From contig JAOPHQ010005197.1 of the NCBI GenBank assembly GCA_030340625.1, positions 34,641 to 98,640 on the forward strand: a stretch of 64,000 nucleotides of DNA, read 5' to 3'. Origin of the DNA: Merluccius polli. Taxonomy: Eukaryota > Chordata > Actinopteri > Gadiformes > Merlucciidae. The translations under genes and the position numbers were made by a program. Positions within the stretch are counted from its first letter, which is position 1. Every line of letters starts with the position of its first letter. Under the pieces are notes generated by a model that saw nothing but the letters and a program-made list of their open reading frames with translations, was not told where the DNA came from and searched no databases. Positions 42,396 through 55,470 of this stretch are shown here, in pieces.

Positions 42396-44467
42396 ATGAA
42401 GCTGTGGTGTGTGTTGGTGTGTGTGATGCTGCTGGAAGGAGACGTGGTCCAGACCCAGTCAGGTAGGACTAAACACCAGTCAGTCAGTCAGGTAGGACTA
42501 AACACCAGTCAGTCAGTCAGTCAGGTAGAACTAAATACCAGTCAGTCAGTCAGTCAGGTAGGACTAAACACCAGTCAGTCAGTCAGTCAGTCAGGTAGGA
42601 CTAAACACCAGTCTGTCAGTCAGTCAGGACTAAACACCAGTCAGTCAGTCAGTCCGGTAGAACTAAACACCAGTCAGTCAGTCAGTCAGGACTAATCACC
42701 AGTCAGTCAGTGAGTCAGGACTAAACACGAGTCAGTCAGTCAGGACTCAACACCAGGACTTAACATCTAAAGTCTGATGGCAGATGAGCTCAAATCTGGC
42801 TGAAAAGGCGTTTCATTTTCTTTTGCTTCAAATGTATTTCGACCAATCATGTTGCCAGGGGCGGGGCTATGTAGACGTGACATGGACTGGGTCTCGACTG
42901 GAAACCACCTGACCTAATGTGATATGGCCGACCGTTCATCTGGGATCCAGAAGAGGACCAAGAACTGAAACCCTAGCATCGTCTTCCCATCCCTCCTTGG
43001 ACACAAACTGGACCAGCGCTGGTAAACTAAACCTGTGTGTGTGTGTGTGTGTGCGTGTGTGTGTATTGTCCTCCAGACCAGGGGGGGCAGCAGAGGCTCC
43101 TCCCCCAGTGGCTGATGGGGGTCCTTGCTGTGGCCGGCTTCCTCTTCCTATCCTTCGTGGGCTTCCTGGTCAACAAGGCGTGGTGTCAGAACGCCAGGTT
43201 AGGCCACGCCAACCTACACCCCACCTCCAGGCTGCAGGCTGGAAAACACTCCATATATATATTAGGGTGCATCAGTTGCCCCCTAAAATAGAAATACTTG
43301 TCTGATCTTAATGCAGTTTCACACTAATGTTCCTTTTCAACTAGAAAGAGACCCTGTGAAATTTAAAAAAGATCGAACAATCTCTAGGGGTGGCAACATC
43401 GTTGTACAATTTGTGCATCTGTATTATACAGAACATGGGAAGAAAATGGGAAAATCAAGTAGACTGATGACAATACATACAATCTTTTCTTTATTAGCAG
43501 GCTTGGAACCTATAGGCTGCAGAGGAACACCTGCTCTGCCATATATCTCCTCAATCTGTGGATACAGCTATAGCTATCTTTGCTATTTGATAGTGAGATT
43601 GGCTTCCACTCTGTAGTTGATGATGAAAGATATTTCATTGCACGCAGGATCATCCTTAAAGTGGGTAATTTAGTTCTGGGAAGATGCAAGTCATCTGCAG
43701 ACACTGCAGGTCCTAGACCATACCGTTGTGATGAAGCTCTTGTTTTAGAAGCCATTACCTTCAGACTGCAGAGCTCATGACATGCGCCAGTTGGATCTTG
43801 TTGAGATTGAGAGTCCTACAACCTCTGAACTCCTCCAAGCCTTTGCTTGGGAGACTCTTACTAACTCACTTAGGACCTCTCTTTCCCTGTCTCTGAGGAC
43901 TCAACTCACGCAGCACAGTTTGATCTCTCAGCATACTAAGCTGTGTATTAGTATATTAGGCAATTTGATGTCAGCCAGCTTTCTAAATCTCTGCCAGCTG
44001 AGTGGTTATCATCAGTTGACTACTGATACTGTTTATTTTTGGTTATAGTATTTTTCAGAAACACAGTGTTGAATAATATTACAGTTGATATTTTAGTGAT
44101 ACTGAATTACTGATGTTTCAAGCCCAACTTTTGCGAAAAAAGCACATTTTTGGTCTGTTTCGGCCAATTTCTCAGCCAATTGCAATTTTGTTTTATAGAT
44201 AACTAGTTTTGCAGATAGCTGAGTACATTGTCTATTAAAACATACCCATGGCAGCTCTTTAGCCCTAAAATTGTCATGATTATTGGCAGTATGGGAAACG
44301 CTGGCGCTATTTTCAATTCATTAATATGGTAAAACTTCAGGCTGATGTTGCCACCCCTAAATATTAATATATGGCAAAAATATTTAACAGGGCACATTTT
44401 TGTATGAAAAGGAACACTTGACTAAAACTGCATTCAATTCTGAGAAAGTTGGGGCAACTGATGCACC

Positions 44468-44550
<83 letters not shown>

Positions 44551-45204
44551 TCCGGTGGGAAGTACAGGACATTAATTGTTTTTAGGGAGTTCAGCTCTTT
44601 CAGACTGCTTAGCATCCTCAACCTGTCTGACTACCTGTCTGTCTGTCTCTCTCTCTACCTGTCTGTGTCTGTCTGCAGGCTGGTACCATCAGATGATCCA
44701 GTGATGGAGGGAGGGAACGAGGGAAGGAAGGAGGGAGGGAAGGAGGGAAGGAACGAGGGAGAATTCTCAAACATTAACGGCGGCCACTACGACAGTGACA
44801 CAGTCAGGTGAGCCAACTGGCCAATCAGAGCTGGACTCAGGTATGCTGATTGGCTGAGGACACGCCCAGTTATGATGTCATAAGTGAAGTAAAATAGAGG
44901 CCCTTTGAATTCAACTACTCAAATAAAGTTTAAGTACCTTATTAGAACATTATGATAATATTATTATTATATTATAATATTATACTGACTGATGCATGAA
45001 GGCTTACTCAGCAGGTGAGCCTTTATGGCTTACTCACGCCATCTCTCTCTGAGAGAGATGGAGATCCATATCAGCTAATCAGAGGCTCTGTTTAACGTAG
45101 AGGAGTCCTCTAATGCTCCTGTGTCAACGACCAATAGGAGCGCAGAACACAACGCTTACGTGAACCTGGCAGTCGACGCTGTGGACAGAGTCACCGCCAT
45201 GTGA
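42396..45204 (+). CDS. pdzk1ip1: PDZK1-interacting protein 1 (MAP17)
   Basis: Four coding exons join in frame: 42396-42462, 43077-43197, 44679-44807 and 45138-45204. Donors are GTAGGA, GTTAGG and GTGAGC; acceptors are CCTCCAG, GTCTGCAG and CCAATAG. The product of about 104 residues starts with a signal-like segment (MKLWCVLVCVMLLEG), has a short luminal part, one membrane segment (LMGVLAVAGFLFLSFVGFLV), then NKAWCQN at the membrane face, a cytosolic tail and the C-terminus VTAM. A T-x-hydrophobic end is a PDZ ligand, as in mammalian MAP17, which binds PDZK1 scaffolds at the apical membrane of epithelia. The conserved SAEHNAYVN motif precedes the end. A Gly/Glu/Arg/Lys-rich insertion in exon 3 comes from a GGGAAGGA repeat. 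Intron 2 carries a 1.2-kb transposon. Confidence 0.88.
42460..42760. repeat. GTCAGTCAGTCAGGTAGGACTAAACACCA minisatellite
   Basis: About nine units at the very start of pdzk1ip1 intron 1. Each complete unit repeats CAG|GTAGGACT, which is the sequence of the exon 1 donor site, so the array may have grown from that junction. Confidence 0.9.
43264..44470. mobile_element. Inverted-repeat element in pdzk1ip1 intron 2
   Basis: AGGGTGCATCAGTTGCCCC at both ends points inward, within longer imperfect inverted repeats of about 90 bp. Both flanks are TA-rich, so a TA or TATA duplication cannot be defined. Broken frames inside (for example around 43510-43755 minus) did not match a transposase I know. (AT)n follows at 44472-44549. 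Confidence 0.7.
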
Positions 45205-45250
45205 CCACCAGACACCTTCTGATTGGCTGTTTGGATCTTCACTCTTCACA

Positions 45251-45257
<7 letters not shown>

Positions 45258-45312
<55 letters not shown>
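45258..45312. repeat. (AT)n(GT)n microsatellite in pdzk1ip1 3' UTR region
   Basis: Uninterrupted AT then GT run beginning about 50 bp after the stop codon. Confidence 0.95.
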
Positions 45313-45486
45313 CAGTGATTGGTAATTAAGTACCTTCTACACAGTCCATTTAAATCCTTGTTGTAACTTAAACACCCTACTATACTGTTTCTACTGAATA
45401 CCAAGTGATCAACCTTTAGTCACAGCTGTAAATTAGTTTAAAAGGTTATGATTATGTTGCTTCCTGGTGTGTATTTACTAATGTGT

Positions 45487-45492
45487 AATAAA
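45487..45492 (+). terminator. Polyadenylation signal, pdzk1ip1
   Basis: AATAAA 283 bp after the stop codon, the first clear signal downstream on the plus strand. Confidence 0.5.
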
Positions 45493-45499
45493 AACATAT

Positions 45500-46770
45500 G
45501 GTGTACACTGACTTACTGAGCAAATGAACATACAACAAACTACATTAATACTCCCTCTTGTATTGTCACAGCTACATTAATACTCCCTCTTGTGATGTCA
45601 AGTGTGTGATGTCGAGTGTATAAGTATACTAGTCAGGTATAAGAAGCTCAGTAGTATATTGCAGTATTCGAGTAAGTAAGTACTAGTAAAATAAAATACT
45701 AGTAAATACGTTCAGTATTTTCCTATCATGCTGTGTGGAACACGACGTTTACGAGAACCTATGGGGTCAAAGGTCAGTGAGGATCTAGGAAGCAAACAGG
45801 AAGTAGTTTGTGCTCATCTCAGACTTTAATAAAACACGTAGTAGACCTTCAGCAGCAGATGAAAACCACAAGAAACACGAGCAGACAGGCTCTTGTTTTA
45901 ACAGATATTCAACAGATAACCAACAGATAATCAGCTGTCTGTCACACAGCTATAACATGCGTGACGGACATAACATCAATCATTTATTCTGGCGCTAGAC
46001 GAACAGGCGAATGAGGTGAGCGTGTTCTGTGTGTGTGCACATGCCAGGAACATGCACACACACATGCTGCACATCATCATCACATCAGAAGAGAGAGGGG
46101 GGGTGAGAGAGGGATGGAGATCGAGAGAGAGATAAAGAGAGCAGGCGATATTGCTGTCAATATTAACAAGATAAAAAGTGAAAACATAAAAATTGGCCAC
46201 AATAACATGAGTAATTTCAAGCATTATGGAACATAAACTTTTTACTAATCATTCATGTTAAGATGGTAAAGATATAATTTAAGTATTATTAAAAGATAAT
46301 ACATGTAAAGATGGTATGTATTAAGTACTGTTAATACATGTAAAGATGGTATGTAGATGGTATGGTATGTATTTCGTATTGTTAATACATGTAAACATGG
46401 TATGTATTACGCATTATTAATAGTTAATACATGTAAAGATGGTCATTCATGGTTTAAATTATCTTATGTTGAAATGAGAAAATGTAACTGTCCATCTCCA
46501 TGGAAATGCTAAACTTCTTCAGAAGCATGGTTGGCATTGTAGGCATGGTAACGCATGCAGCAGTTTGATGACCATTTAGGCTAATATCGATATTCTCCCA
46601 TTGTCTCAGACAGAAATGGCTGCGCTCTGGCTAAATACTAAACAGCTATATGCTAGTGCTAACAGTGGACTAGCATTGGCCATTTAAATAGACTAAGCTA
46701 AAGACTAAAAGGAGTTCTCAATGGAAGAAAAAAAGTCGCTAAGCTAAAGTTTGTATCACGCTAGCTAGCT
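45500..46770. other. Intergenic region between convergent pdzk1ip1 and patj
   Basis: A 30-bp ACATTAATACTCCCTCTTGT duplication (45541-45600) and a variable TTAATACATGTAAAGATGGTATG repeat (46240-46450) were seen. A minus-strand AATAAA at 45988-45983 could serve patj. No gene was recognised. Confidence 0.5.
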
Positions 46771-46777
46771 AGCTAGG

Positions 46778-46865
46778 CAGCATAGCGGGCTGCAGTCTAT
46801 GCTAGCTAGCTAGGTAGCGTAGCAGGCTGCAGTCTATGCTAGCTAGCTAGGTAGCGTAGCAGGTT
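46778..46865. repeat. 38-bp repeat, GCTAGCTAGCTAGGTAGCGTAGCAGG
   Basis: Three units in the presumed patj 3' flank. Confidence 0.85.
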
Positions 46866-46918
46866 CAGATATTAGACACTTCCCTTTGATCCTCGACGGT
46901 CGACGGCCCTTGACAGTG

Positions 46919-47190
46919 TTAGGTGTGTGTGTGTGTGTCAGGACATGACCTGTAGTGTTAGGTGTGTGTGTGTGTTAGGACAGGACCTGTAGTGTTAGGT
47001 GTGTGTGTGTGTGTCAGGACATGACCTGTAGTGTTAGGTGTGTGTGTGTGTTAGGACAGGACCTGTAGTGTTAGGTGTGTGTGTGTGTGTCAGGACATGA
47101 CCTGTAGTGTTAGGTGTGTGTGTGTGTTAGGACAGGACCTGTAGTGTTAGGTGTGTGTGTGAGTGTGTGTGTGTGTGTTAGGACAGGACC
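46919..47190. repeat. Minisatellite copying the end of the patj coding sequence
   Basis: Alternating units TAGGACAGGACCTGTAGTG and CAGGACATGACCTGTAGTG, separated by (GT)n, give six extra copies downstream of the genuine one. On the patj strand each unit repeats the last codons (CAG GTC CTG TCC TAA) or a variant. Confidence 0.9.
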
Positions 47191-48619
47191 TGTAGTGTAA
47201 CTGTCCCTATCTGTCTCTTTAAGACGGCCACTGCCTGCTCGTGCGTCGCTCGCTCTAAACTCTCTCCGTTTACACTCAGGATCTGATCGCCCCGACGCAG
47301 GCGGCCATCCGAGGCAGCTGCTCCCTGAGAGAGAGAGAGAGTTTCAATAATTATTTGTTGTAATGAAACATGGCAAGGATACTGGTTGCTATGGCAAGGG
47401 TACTGGTTGCTATGGCGAGGGTAGTGCTTGCTATGGCGAGGGTAGTGCTTGCTTTGGCGAGGGTACTGGTTGCTAGGGCAAGGGCAGAGGTTGCTAGGTG
47501 AGGGTAGTGCTTGCTATGGTGAGGGTAGTGCTTGCTATGATGAGGGTACTGGTTGATGGCAAGGGTACTGGTTGCTAGAGCAAGGGTAGTGGTTGCTACG
47601 GTGAGGGTTGTGGTTGCTATGGCTAGGGTAGTGCTTGCTATGGCAAGGGTACTGGTTACTATGGTGAGGGTACTGGTTGCTAGGGCGAGGGTAGTGGTTG
47701 CTATGGCGAGGGTACTGGTTGCTAGGGCGAAGGTACTGTTTGCTATGGTGAAGGTACTGGTTGCTATGGCGAGGGTACTGGTTGCTAGGGCAAAGGTACT
47801 GGTTGCTATGGCGAGGGGACTGGTTGCTAGGGCAAGGGTAGTGGTTTCTACGTTTGCAGACAGACAGAGGCAGACAGACAGACAGACAGGTGTGGTACCT
47901 TGCTGAAGACTGTCTTCACGTAGATAGGCAGGTCTCCATGAGGGCTGCTGAACCCCCCCACGATGCTGAAGCCCAGACCGTCAGCACCCTTCAGCAGCAC
48001 CACAGTACGGGGGCCCGGGGCCCTAATAATATAAATAAATATATCGTATATATACATATATAATATGTATAGAAATATATCATATATATACTTATATCAT
48101 ATATATAAATATATTAAATATATATATCATATATATACTTATACACGGGTGATGAGGCTCTAGTTTTGGGTGATGAGTTTCTAGTTTTGGGTGATGAGGC
48201 TCTACTTCAGACATGGGTGATAAGGCTCTAGTTTTGGGTGATGAGGCTCTACTTTAGACATGGGTGATGAGGCTCTACTTTAGACATGGGTGATGAGGCT
48301 CTACTTTAGACATGGGTGATGAGGCTCTACTTTAGACATGGGTGATGAGGCTCTAGTTTTGGGTGATGAGGCTCTAGTTTTGGTGTTATGGAAAAATGAC
48401 GCACACCTCTCAGCAACCTTCGATAGGCCCTGGTATAAATAAATATTACATACGATATTATAAATATATACTATAAATGTATTGAGTTGTAAGTGTGTGT
48501 GTATAATGTGTGTGTGATGCGTGAGTAAATTGTGTGTGTACACAGTCTGTGTGTGTGTACTTACTCGGCTCTGTGTGTGTGTATAATGTGTGTGTGTACA
48601 CATATATATATATGTATAT

Positions 48620-48662
<43 letters not shown>

Positions 48663-51600
48663 ACTCTGGCTCTGTGTGTGTGTGTACAGCAGGAGTGTTG
48701 GACAGATTCTCCACCTGACTGGTCACTGCACCGATGTTAGTATCTGCTACCACCTGGACACACACATGAATGTTGAGGAATTCTTAGTAGATTTTGCGAC
48801 CCCTGGTGGTCATAACAGGTGTGTGTGTAATGCAGGGTGATGTGTGTGTGTTACCTGCAAGGTGATGTGTGTGTGTGTGTGTTACCTGCAGGGTGATGTG
48901 TGTGTGTGTGTTACCTGCAGGGTGATGTGTGTGTGTGTGTGTGTGTGTATGTGTGTGTATATAATGTGTGTGTGTATATGATGTGTGTGTGTGTGTGTAC
49001 ATGTGTATGTGTGTGTATATAATGTGTGTGTGAGTGTGTGTGTGTATGTGTGTGTGTGTGTGTATAATGTGTGTGTGTATATAATGTGTGTGTGCGTGTG
49101 TTACCTGCAGGGTGATGTGTGTGTTAGACTCATTCTTCAGGAGGTCGACCACCTCAGCATGAGAATAACCATCGAGACACACTCCGTCAATACTGACCAC
49201 CCTGTCTCCCACCTGATATACACACATACACACACATTATATACACACCCACACACATACACATTATACACACACACACACACACATTAACATACATGTA
49301 ACGGACAGTTACATGTATATAGTATGATTATCTTATTCTAAAAGTTTTTTATTATAATTTTATTTCAAATTGGTAAATTTATTGTATGTATACTCTTGTT
49401 CTCGTACTCTCTTTTCCCAATGTACTGCTGGTCATGTGTGAATTCCTCCTAAGGGGGATTAATAAAGGACTATCTTATCTTATCTTATTATATACACATA
49501 CACACACACAAATTATATAAACACACACACAACTATTTGTGTGATTGTAGGTTGTGTGTTTGTGTACAGTGTTTGTGTGTGTGTGTATATAATGTGTGTG
49601 TATGTATGTTAGGCGTGTTGGTTCCATGATACGATATAGTCACAATATTAAAAATTAAGTTCAAATGAAGACAATGTATAATTGAACAAGACTTTCGGAC
49701 AGGTTTTCAGCATATCAACATTTCAGGCTAAAATGATATTATATTTATTATCCTCTATCTCAACGTCGCTGTCTGCCATGTTGACACTGACAGTACTACC
49801 ATAGGGGCTAGAGCAGGGGTTTTCAAATTGGGTGAATGTGAGCCTCCCCTTAAAGTAGGTAAGGACAGCCGAGCCCCCCCCCCCCCCCCCCCCCCCCCCT
49901 CGGCATTTCTCCCAGTCTCTGCTTCAAGTCCATATTCGAGCTGAGCTCGACCAGGGCCTCCTCCTCCTGCAGGCTCAGTCCATCACGGGGTGTGGCGGGG
50001 AAAGAGAACGGATTTCTCACCCACTGATTTCCCATTGTGTCCTCTCCACGCAACCCTGTTGTGATGTTCTTTGAGGAAGAAGGCCGCCAACACAGGATCG
50101 CTTTTAACTCACTTTATTTGTTTAGCTTTAGGTATATTATCTATGAAGCAAAAGGAAGGGTATTGTATAGTTCACGCGTGGAGCGACTCTTAGCTGGATA
50201 TCTAACAGATACGCGGCCTCTAGAGTTTCTGGCCTCTTCCGCTTGTGTGCGCTTGATGGTACCTGGGCAGGCGTGGCCTCTATGACGCATAATATGCTCT
50301 GATTGGCTAGAGTTGAGCGCCCGCCCCCAGTGTATTATGTGCTGCCATCTGGTGGCCAGGTGCAGTTAATACAGCTTATATTTGTTTCTGTTCCCTAGTG
50401 GCTATGTGTAGATATTACAGCTTATGTATTTGTTCCTGTTCCCTTGTGGCTATGTGAGGGTATTACAGTCTGTTGATACATATGCTGTTATTTATTCGTA
50501 ACAACCCATTCAAATGCGCAGTGATGACCGGTTGGACAGAGTTAAGAGGCAGACCTGTCTTCTCCACAACATCCTCCAGGGTTGAAAACATTTCCACCGA
50601 ACCTCGTTCAACACGAGCACACCACAAGTCCAGCTTTTTTCTAAACCCAGACACTTGGTCGTGTGCCGAAAAGACGTGGCACTCTTTGCCCTGGAGAGAG
50701 GTGTTGAGGGAGTTGATCCTATTGAAGATGTCGGAGAGATAGGCCAACATAGCAAGCCAGTTCATGTCTGCCAGATGTTTTGCCAGTGGAGAGTTAATCT
50801 CGGTGAGGAGGACTTCTTCACGCAAATCGCACAGCCTGGTGAGGACTTTGCCCCGAGAGAGCCACCTGACCTCGGAGTGCAGGAGCAGCTGATGGAAGTG
50901 AGCGCCCATCTCATTGCAGAGGATTGAGAACAGACAGGCGTTTAAGGCCCGCGATTTAATTAAGTTCACAATTTTGACAGCCTCATCAAGAACGGCATGC
51001 AATTCTTTGGGCATCTTTTTTGTTGCTAAAGCCTGGCGATGGATAATGCAGTGCTTCCAGACAGTCGCAGGGGCAACTGCCTGCACCTGTTTTACAAGAC
51101 CGCTGTGACGGCCAGTCATTGCTCTTGCCCCATCAGTGCATATCCCACAACACCGGCCCCAGTCAAGGCAATTAGCCTGATAAAAGTTATTCAAGGCCTT
51201 GAAAAGTTCGTCAGCTGTTGTACGGGCAGGTAGAGGAACACAAAACAAAAAATCTTCCTGCACACTGAGCTCTTTTATAAACCGAATGTACACCATCAAT
51301 TGAGCACAGTGTGTGACGTCAGTGGACTCATACAGCTGAATGGCGTGAAAGGAGCTTTCACAAACACCGTCCAGGACCTGCTCTTTGACATCACAAACCA
51401 TGTCTGATATTCGTTGCTGGATGGTATTGTCAGAGATAGGGATTGCGTCTAGTTTAGCAGCAGCTGCTTCTCCCAGCATCACTGAACACATATCTCTAGC
51501 TGCAGGGAGTAGCAATGTTTTGCCAATGTTATGGGGTTTGCCTGCCTTCGCTATACGTAGCGCGACACGATAAGATGCTTCTGTCGCCTTCATGTTAATA

Positions 51601-52878
51601 GTGCCAAATGACTGTATAATGCTTTTTTGTAACTGCAAATCATCACGCTTCCTCTCAAAAAACTCAACTGGCTTGTTCACTAAATTTATGTGCTTAGTTT
51701 CTATGTGACGCCGAAGTTTGCATGGTCTCATGCTGTCATTTGCTAGCAGAGGTGCAGCCTCGGACCCTGACCAGGTGAAACCTAACTTTAAGTAATCAGG
51801 ATCATATTTCCTACGTTTTTTGCTGGGTCCTGTCTCCTCCCTTAATGCTGACTTATGTTGACTTGGGACAAGGAAAAGATGCATTTTAAAAGTAATACAC
51901 GCACGCACAATTGCCGATATCAGAGCTGCATACAGATGTGTACAGATGTGGACCGTTATTTTTTCTTCGTGTGTCGTCGCGCCTCCCCTGTGGCTCTTTG
52001 GCGCCCCCCAGGGGAGGCGCGCCTCACCTATTGAAAACCGCTGGGCTAGAGCATGGCAGAGGAAGGCGAAGACATGACACTGTGTTGATGGCGCCCTCTA
52101 GTGCACAAAAGGTATGATGAAAATATGTGGTTATGGGAAGTCACCCTCGGAACCCAATCGGCTACCGGAGTTGGAGTTAAGAGACGACGTCTACGACCGG
52201 ATCGTTAACCGATCGATACCAAAATCTTGTCCCTTTGCCTACAGATTCTGATTAATATGCAGAATCTGTTTATAGAGATTAATGTTAAGTGAATCTGAAT
52301 GAGTCATGTTAGTTTCATTCATATGCAGATACCTGTTTATAAAGATTAATGTAAAGTAAATGAGTCATGTTCCTTTTATTCATATGCAGATACCTGTTTA
52401 TAGAGTGTAAGAGCCAAATGTTTCATTCATATGCAGATACCTGTTTATAAAGAGTAATGTAAAGTAAATGAGTCATGTTCCTTTTATTCATATGCAGATA
52501 CCTGTTTATAGAGTGTAAGAGCCAAATGCTGTTTTGTATTCATGTTGCAATATCTTTTGTGTAACAATGGGTGGCGCATGTCTCTAAATTGGCGTCAGGT
52601 ATGTAGGTAACAAATACCATAGACATATATACATAGACGGGACTTTCTAAAAACACGGCATTTCGCCCGGATGGGCGTGGTTTGTGTTGGACGTAGCCGT
52701 GCACGATTCAGAGAGCCGTGCACGAACTCCACGAACCCCTACAGGAGTATGAACGTTTGTGTTATTGTGAGAAATATTGTGTTGCAAAGACACTGTGTGG
52801 TTTATTCCAGCATAAATACAACTATGCCTTATAGAAGTACTGCACCTATTTAGCACCAATAAGACAGTGTTATTGTTG

Positions 52879-52926
<48 letters not shown>

Positions 52927-55431
52927 GCCTAATAATAATTGATATAGAGCTTTTCAAAGCACTCAACGGGACTTATTAGTGGAAGGGGACCTTTATTAAC
53001 CATCAATGTGTAGCACCCAACAGGGGAAACAGTCTACATTTCAGACTATTAGGCCTACGTCAGTGGTTCTCAATCTCTTCCTTCCTCTCTTTACATTTAT
53101 GTTCCCCTTTCACGCCAGCAAAAATTATATCATTAAAAATGTATCTCTGTGAACTTGATGTCCTGCTCCATGCCCGTCAATTAACGGGAAGATAAGATTA
53201 TACAGAATCATCAGCTGATTTGTTTTCAGAGTTTACGCCTGTACTTATTAGTAGGCTACTCAAACGTCTACCCTTTTTTATTGGATAACGTTGCACTATT
53301 GTATTGCCCCACCTAGAAGTATGCACTTCTCAACAGCAGTTCTCTCATCATATTTTATTGGATAGGCTAGGCCTACTTGAATTGACAATAGGCTACGTAA
53401 TCTCTAACACCAAAACGGGAAAGTATTCACAATGTTAACAGACATCGCTGTGCAATTTTAGATCTACAGTAACAACCATTTCATTTTTTTAAACCTAAAA
53501 TATCTGATCAGAAACAAATTGTATTGCTAAAATTAACCGGCAGATGTTTTTCTTTGCTGTCAGCCATTCTCAGCACCGTGTAACTGGTACAGACAAACGG
53601 ACACGCGCACTATGCACACACATCGTGAGTGACGTAGGATGTAAAGTCCTGCCTCCGGGCGAAATGCCATGTTTTTAGAGAGCATTGACTGCTGCGGCCC
53701 ACTAGAAGGGCGTGCCTACAGGGCGGCCATCTTGGAACTGGGCCACTCGCTCCCATAGATATATATAGAACACTGGATAGTGTTCTATTATCATATACTG
53801 TATATCTATGCTCGCTCCTACAGTGCATTACATCCATGGAGGAATGGTGTTTCTACACAATAAAATTGATCATAAATCGCCCAGTTGTCAAGCTATTTTC
53901 ATGAGGTTTGTTTGTCAAACGTCAGACATGACAGACAGACAGACAGACATAGATAGAACCCAGAAAACGTTCAGGTGCAGTGGCGGTTCTAGTGGGGGGC
54001 CAGCGGGGGCCAGTGCCCCCATAACTCTGAGTCCGGACCCCCCTGTGGCCTCCCCGAACGAGGAGTCTGCATCAATAATAAAATGACGGTGTGCCCCTCT
54101 AACACAAAGGCCGGCCCCGAACTGGCCCCCCCAATAAAACTGGTCTAGAACCGCCACTGTTCTGGGGCCGTATTCACAAAGCATTTTATCTTACCGCTAG
54201 GAGTGCTCCTAACTCGCGCTAAAACATTTTACGTAGGAGTTTTTTCTTAAAAGTTATTCACAAAGCCGCTGAGACCTACTCATACTAAGGATAAATCACT
54301 AAGAGTGAACTAAGAGTGACGCGCCGTTGCTATGGATTACGTTGATTCTCGTGCACGAGTTTGGAAGCGGTCAGTCCGGTGATTGGTTGTTCAGAGCAGG
54401 CGGTCTCTGTGGAAACGAGCCCACTGAATCACCGAAGAACAAGGAAATAGCCTCGGCTAGAAATTCCTATCAAATAGTTATGGACAGTGCAGTTAGCAGA
54501 ATACACCCATGATGACAAGTTTGTGCAGACCACGATAATGACGTTGTAGCCTATATGCACGTTAAAGAGAGAGAGATAAACAATAAAAACAATAAAAATA
54601 CGTAAATTGCATTAATTCAAGGAGGCAATTAAAAGCACCCTGCAAACTATTATTCAATGAGCATATCTCCACTATTCAACACTTTTAATAAAAGCCCATA
54701 CCGGTTATGGAGAATGGCGCATACAGTTATCACTGTGATCACATCCTCTCCACAAGATTTCGTGTATTTTTGTGTGCCCTAACATATATGGAGGAACACA
54801 GCAAACAATAATAAATATGGATTCAACAAATAAAAGGCGACAAAGAGCTAATACGATGTTTTTTACGCATAGGACTAATCGTAATCTGCGTAATCACTTG
54901 CATGTTATACTTTAACTGCTCCCGGTTGTGGATTGAGAGGTGTCAAGACGTCTTGCAGGGACAGCCACTGTCACCCAGCAAGACACCCGACTGGTACATG
55001 GTGCCTCACGCCTCAGACCGCTCCCCATTAAAATACGCGGATCACGGGTAGACCCAGGCCACTTCGCAACATCAAGAATGTTAAAAGTTGCATCAAAAGC
55101 AATCTGCGTGTTGATGGAATGTACTTTCTTTCTATTGACGAACACGTCCTCATCTTTTGATGGCGCAATTATTTGTATGTGCGTCCCGTCAACAGCACCG
55201 ACCACACCGGCCATACCTGCTGCCATGAAGTTGGCTTTGATCCTGTGTAGTTGTTGATTGTCCAAAGGAAACCGAATAAACTGTTGGATGATATTAATGG
55301 TATTATTTCAGCCTTAACCAACTTTGAACTGAGCTCTGTCAGCTCTTCTAGCCTGTATGTAAATATATGATCATGTGGAATTGTGTGTGTGTGTGTGTAT
55401 ATTTACATAGGCCTATATGTAGGCTACTGGC

Positions 55432-55470
<39 letters not shown>

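Larger units (their letters stand above)
49814..52043. mobile_element. hAT element (ZBED5/SCAND3-like), exact 8-bp duplication
   Basis: Ends CAGGGGTTTTCAAATTGGGTGA and its mirror (TCACCTATTGAAAACCGCTG). GGCTAGAG flanks both sides (49806-49813 and 52044-52051). It carries a nearly complete transposase gene on the minus strand, split by a solo LTR. A long C run lies at 49876-49900. Confidence 0.92.

Noticed and set aside
50463..51908. Domesticated ZBED-type host gene
   Set aside because: Exact terminal repeats and an 8-bp duplication show an unfixed-style transposon insertion, and the C-terminus is lost.
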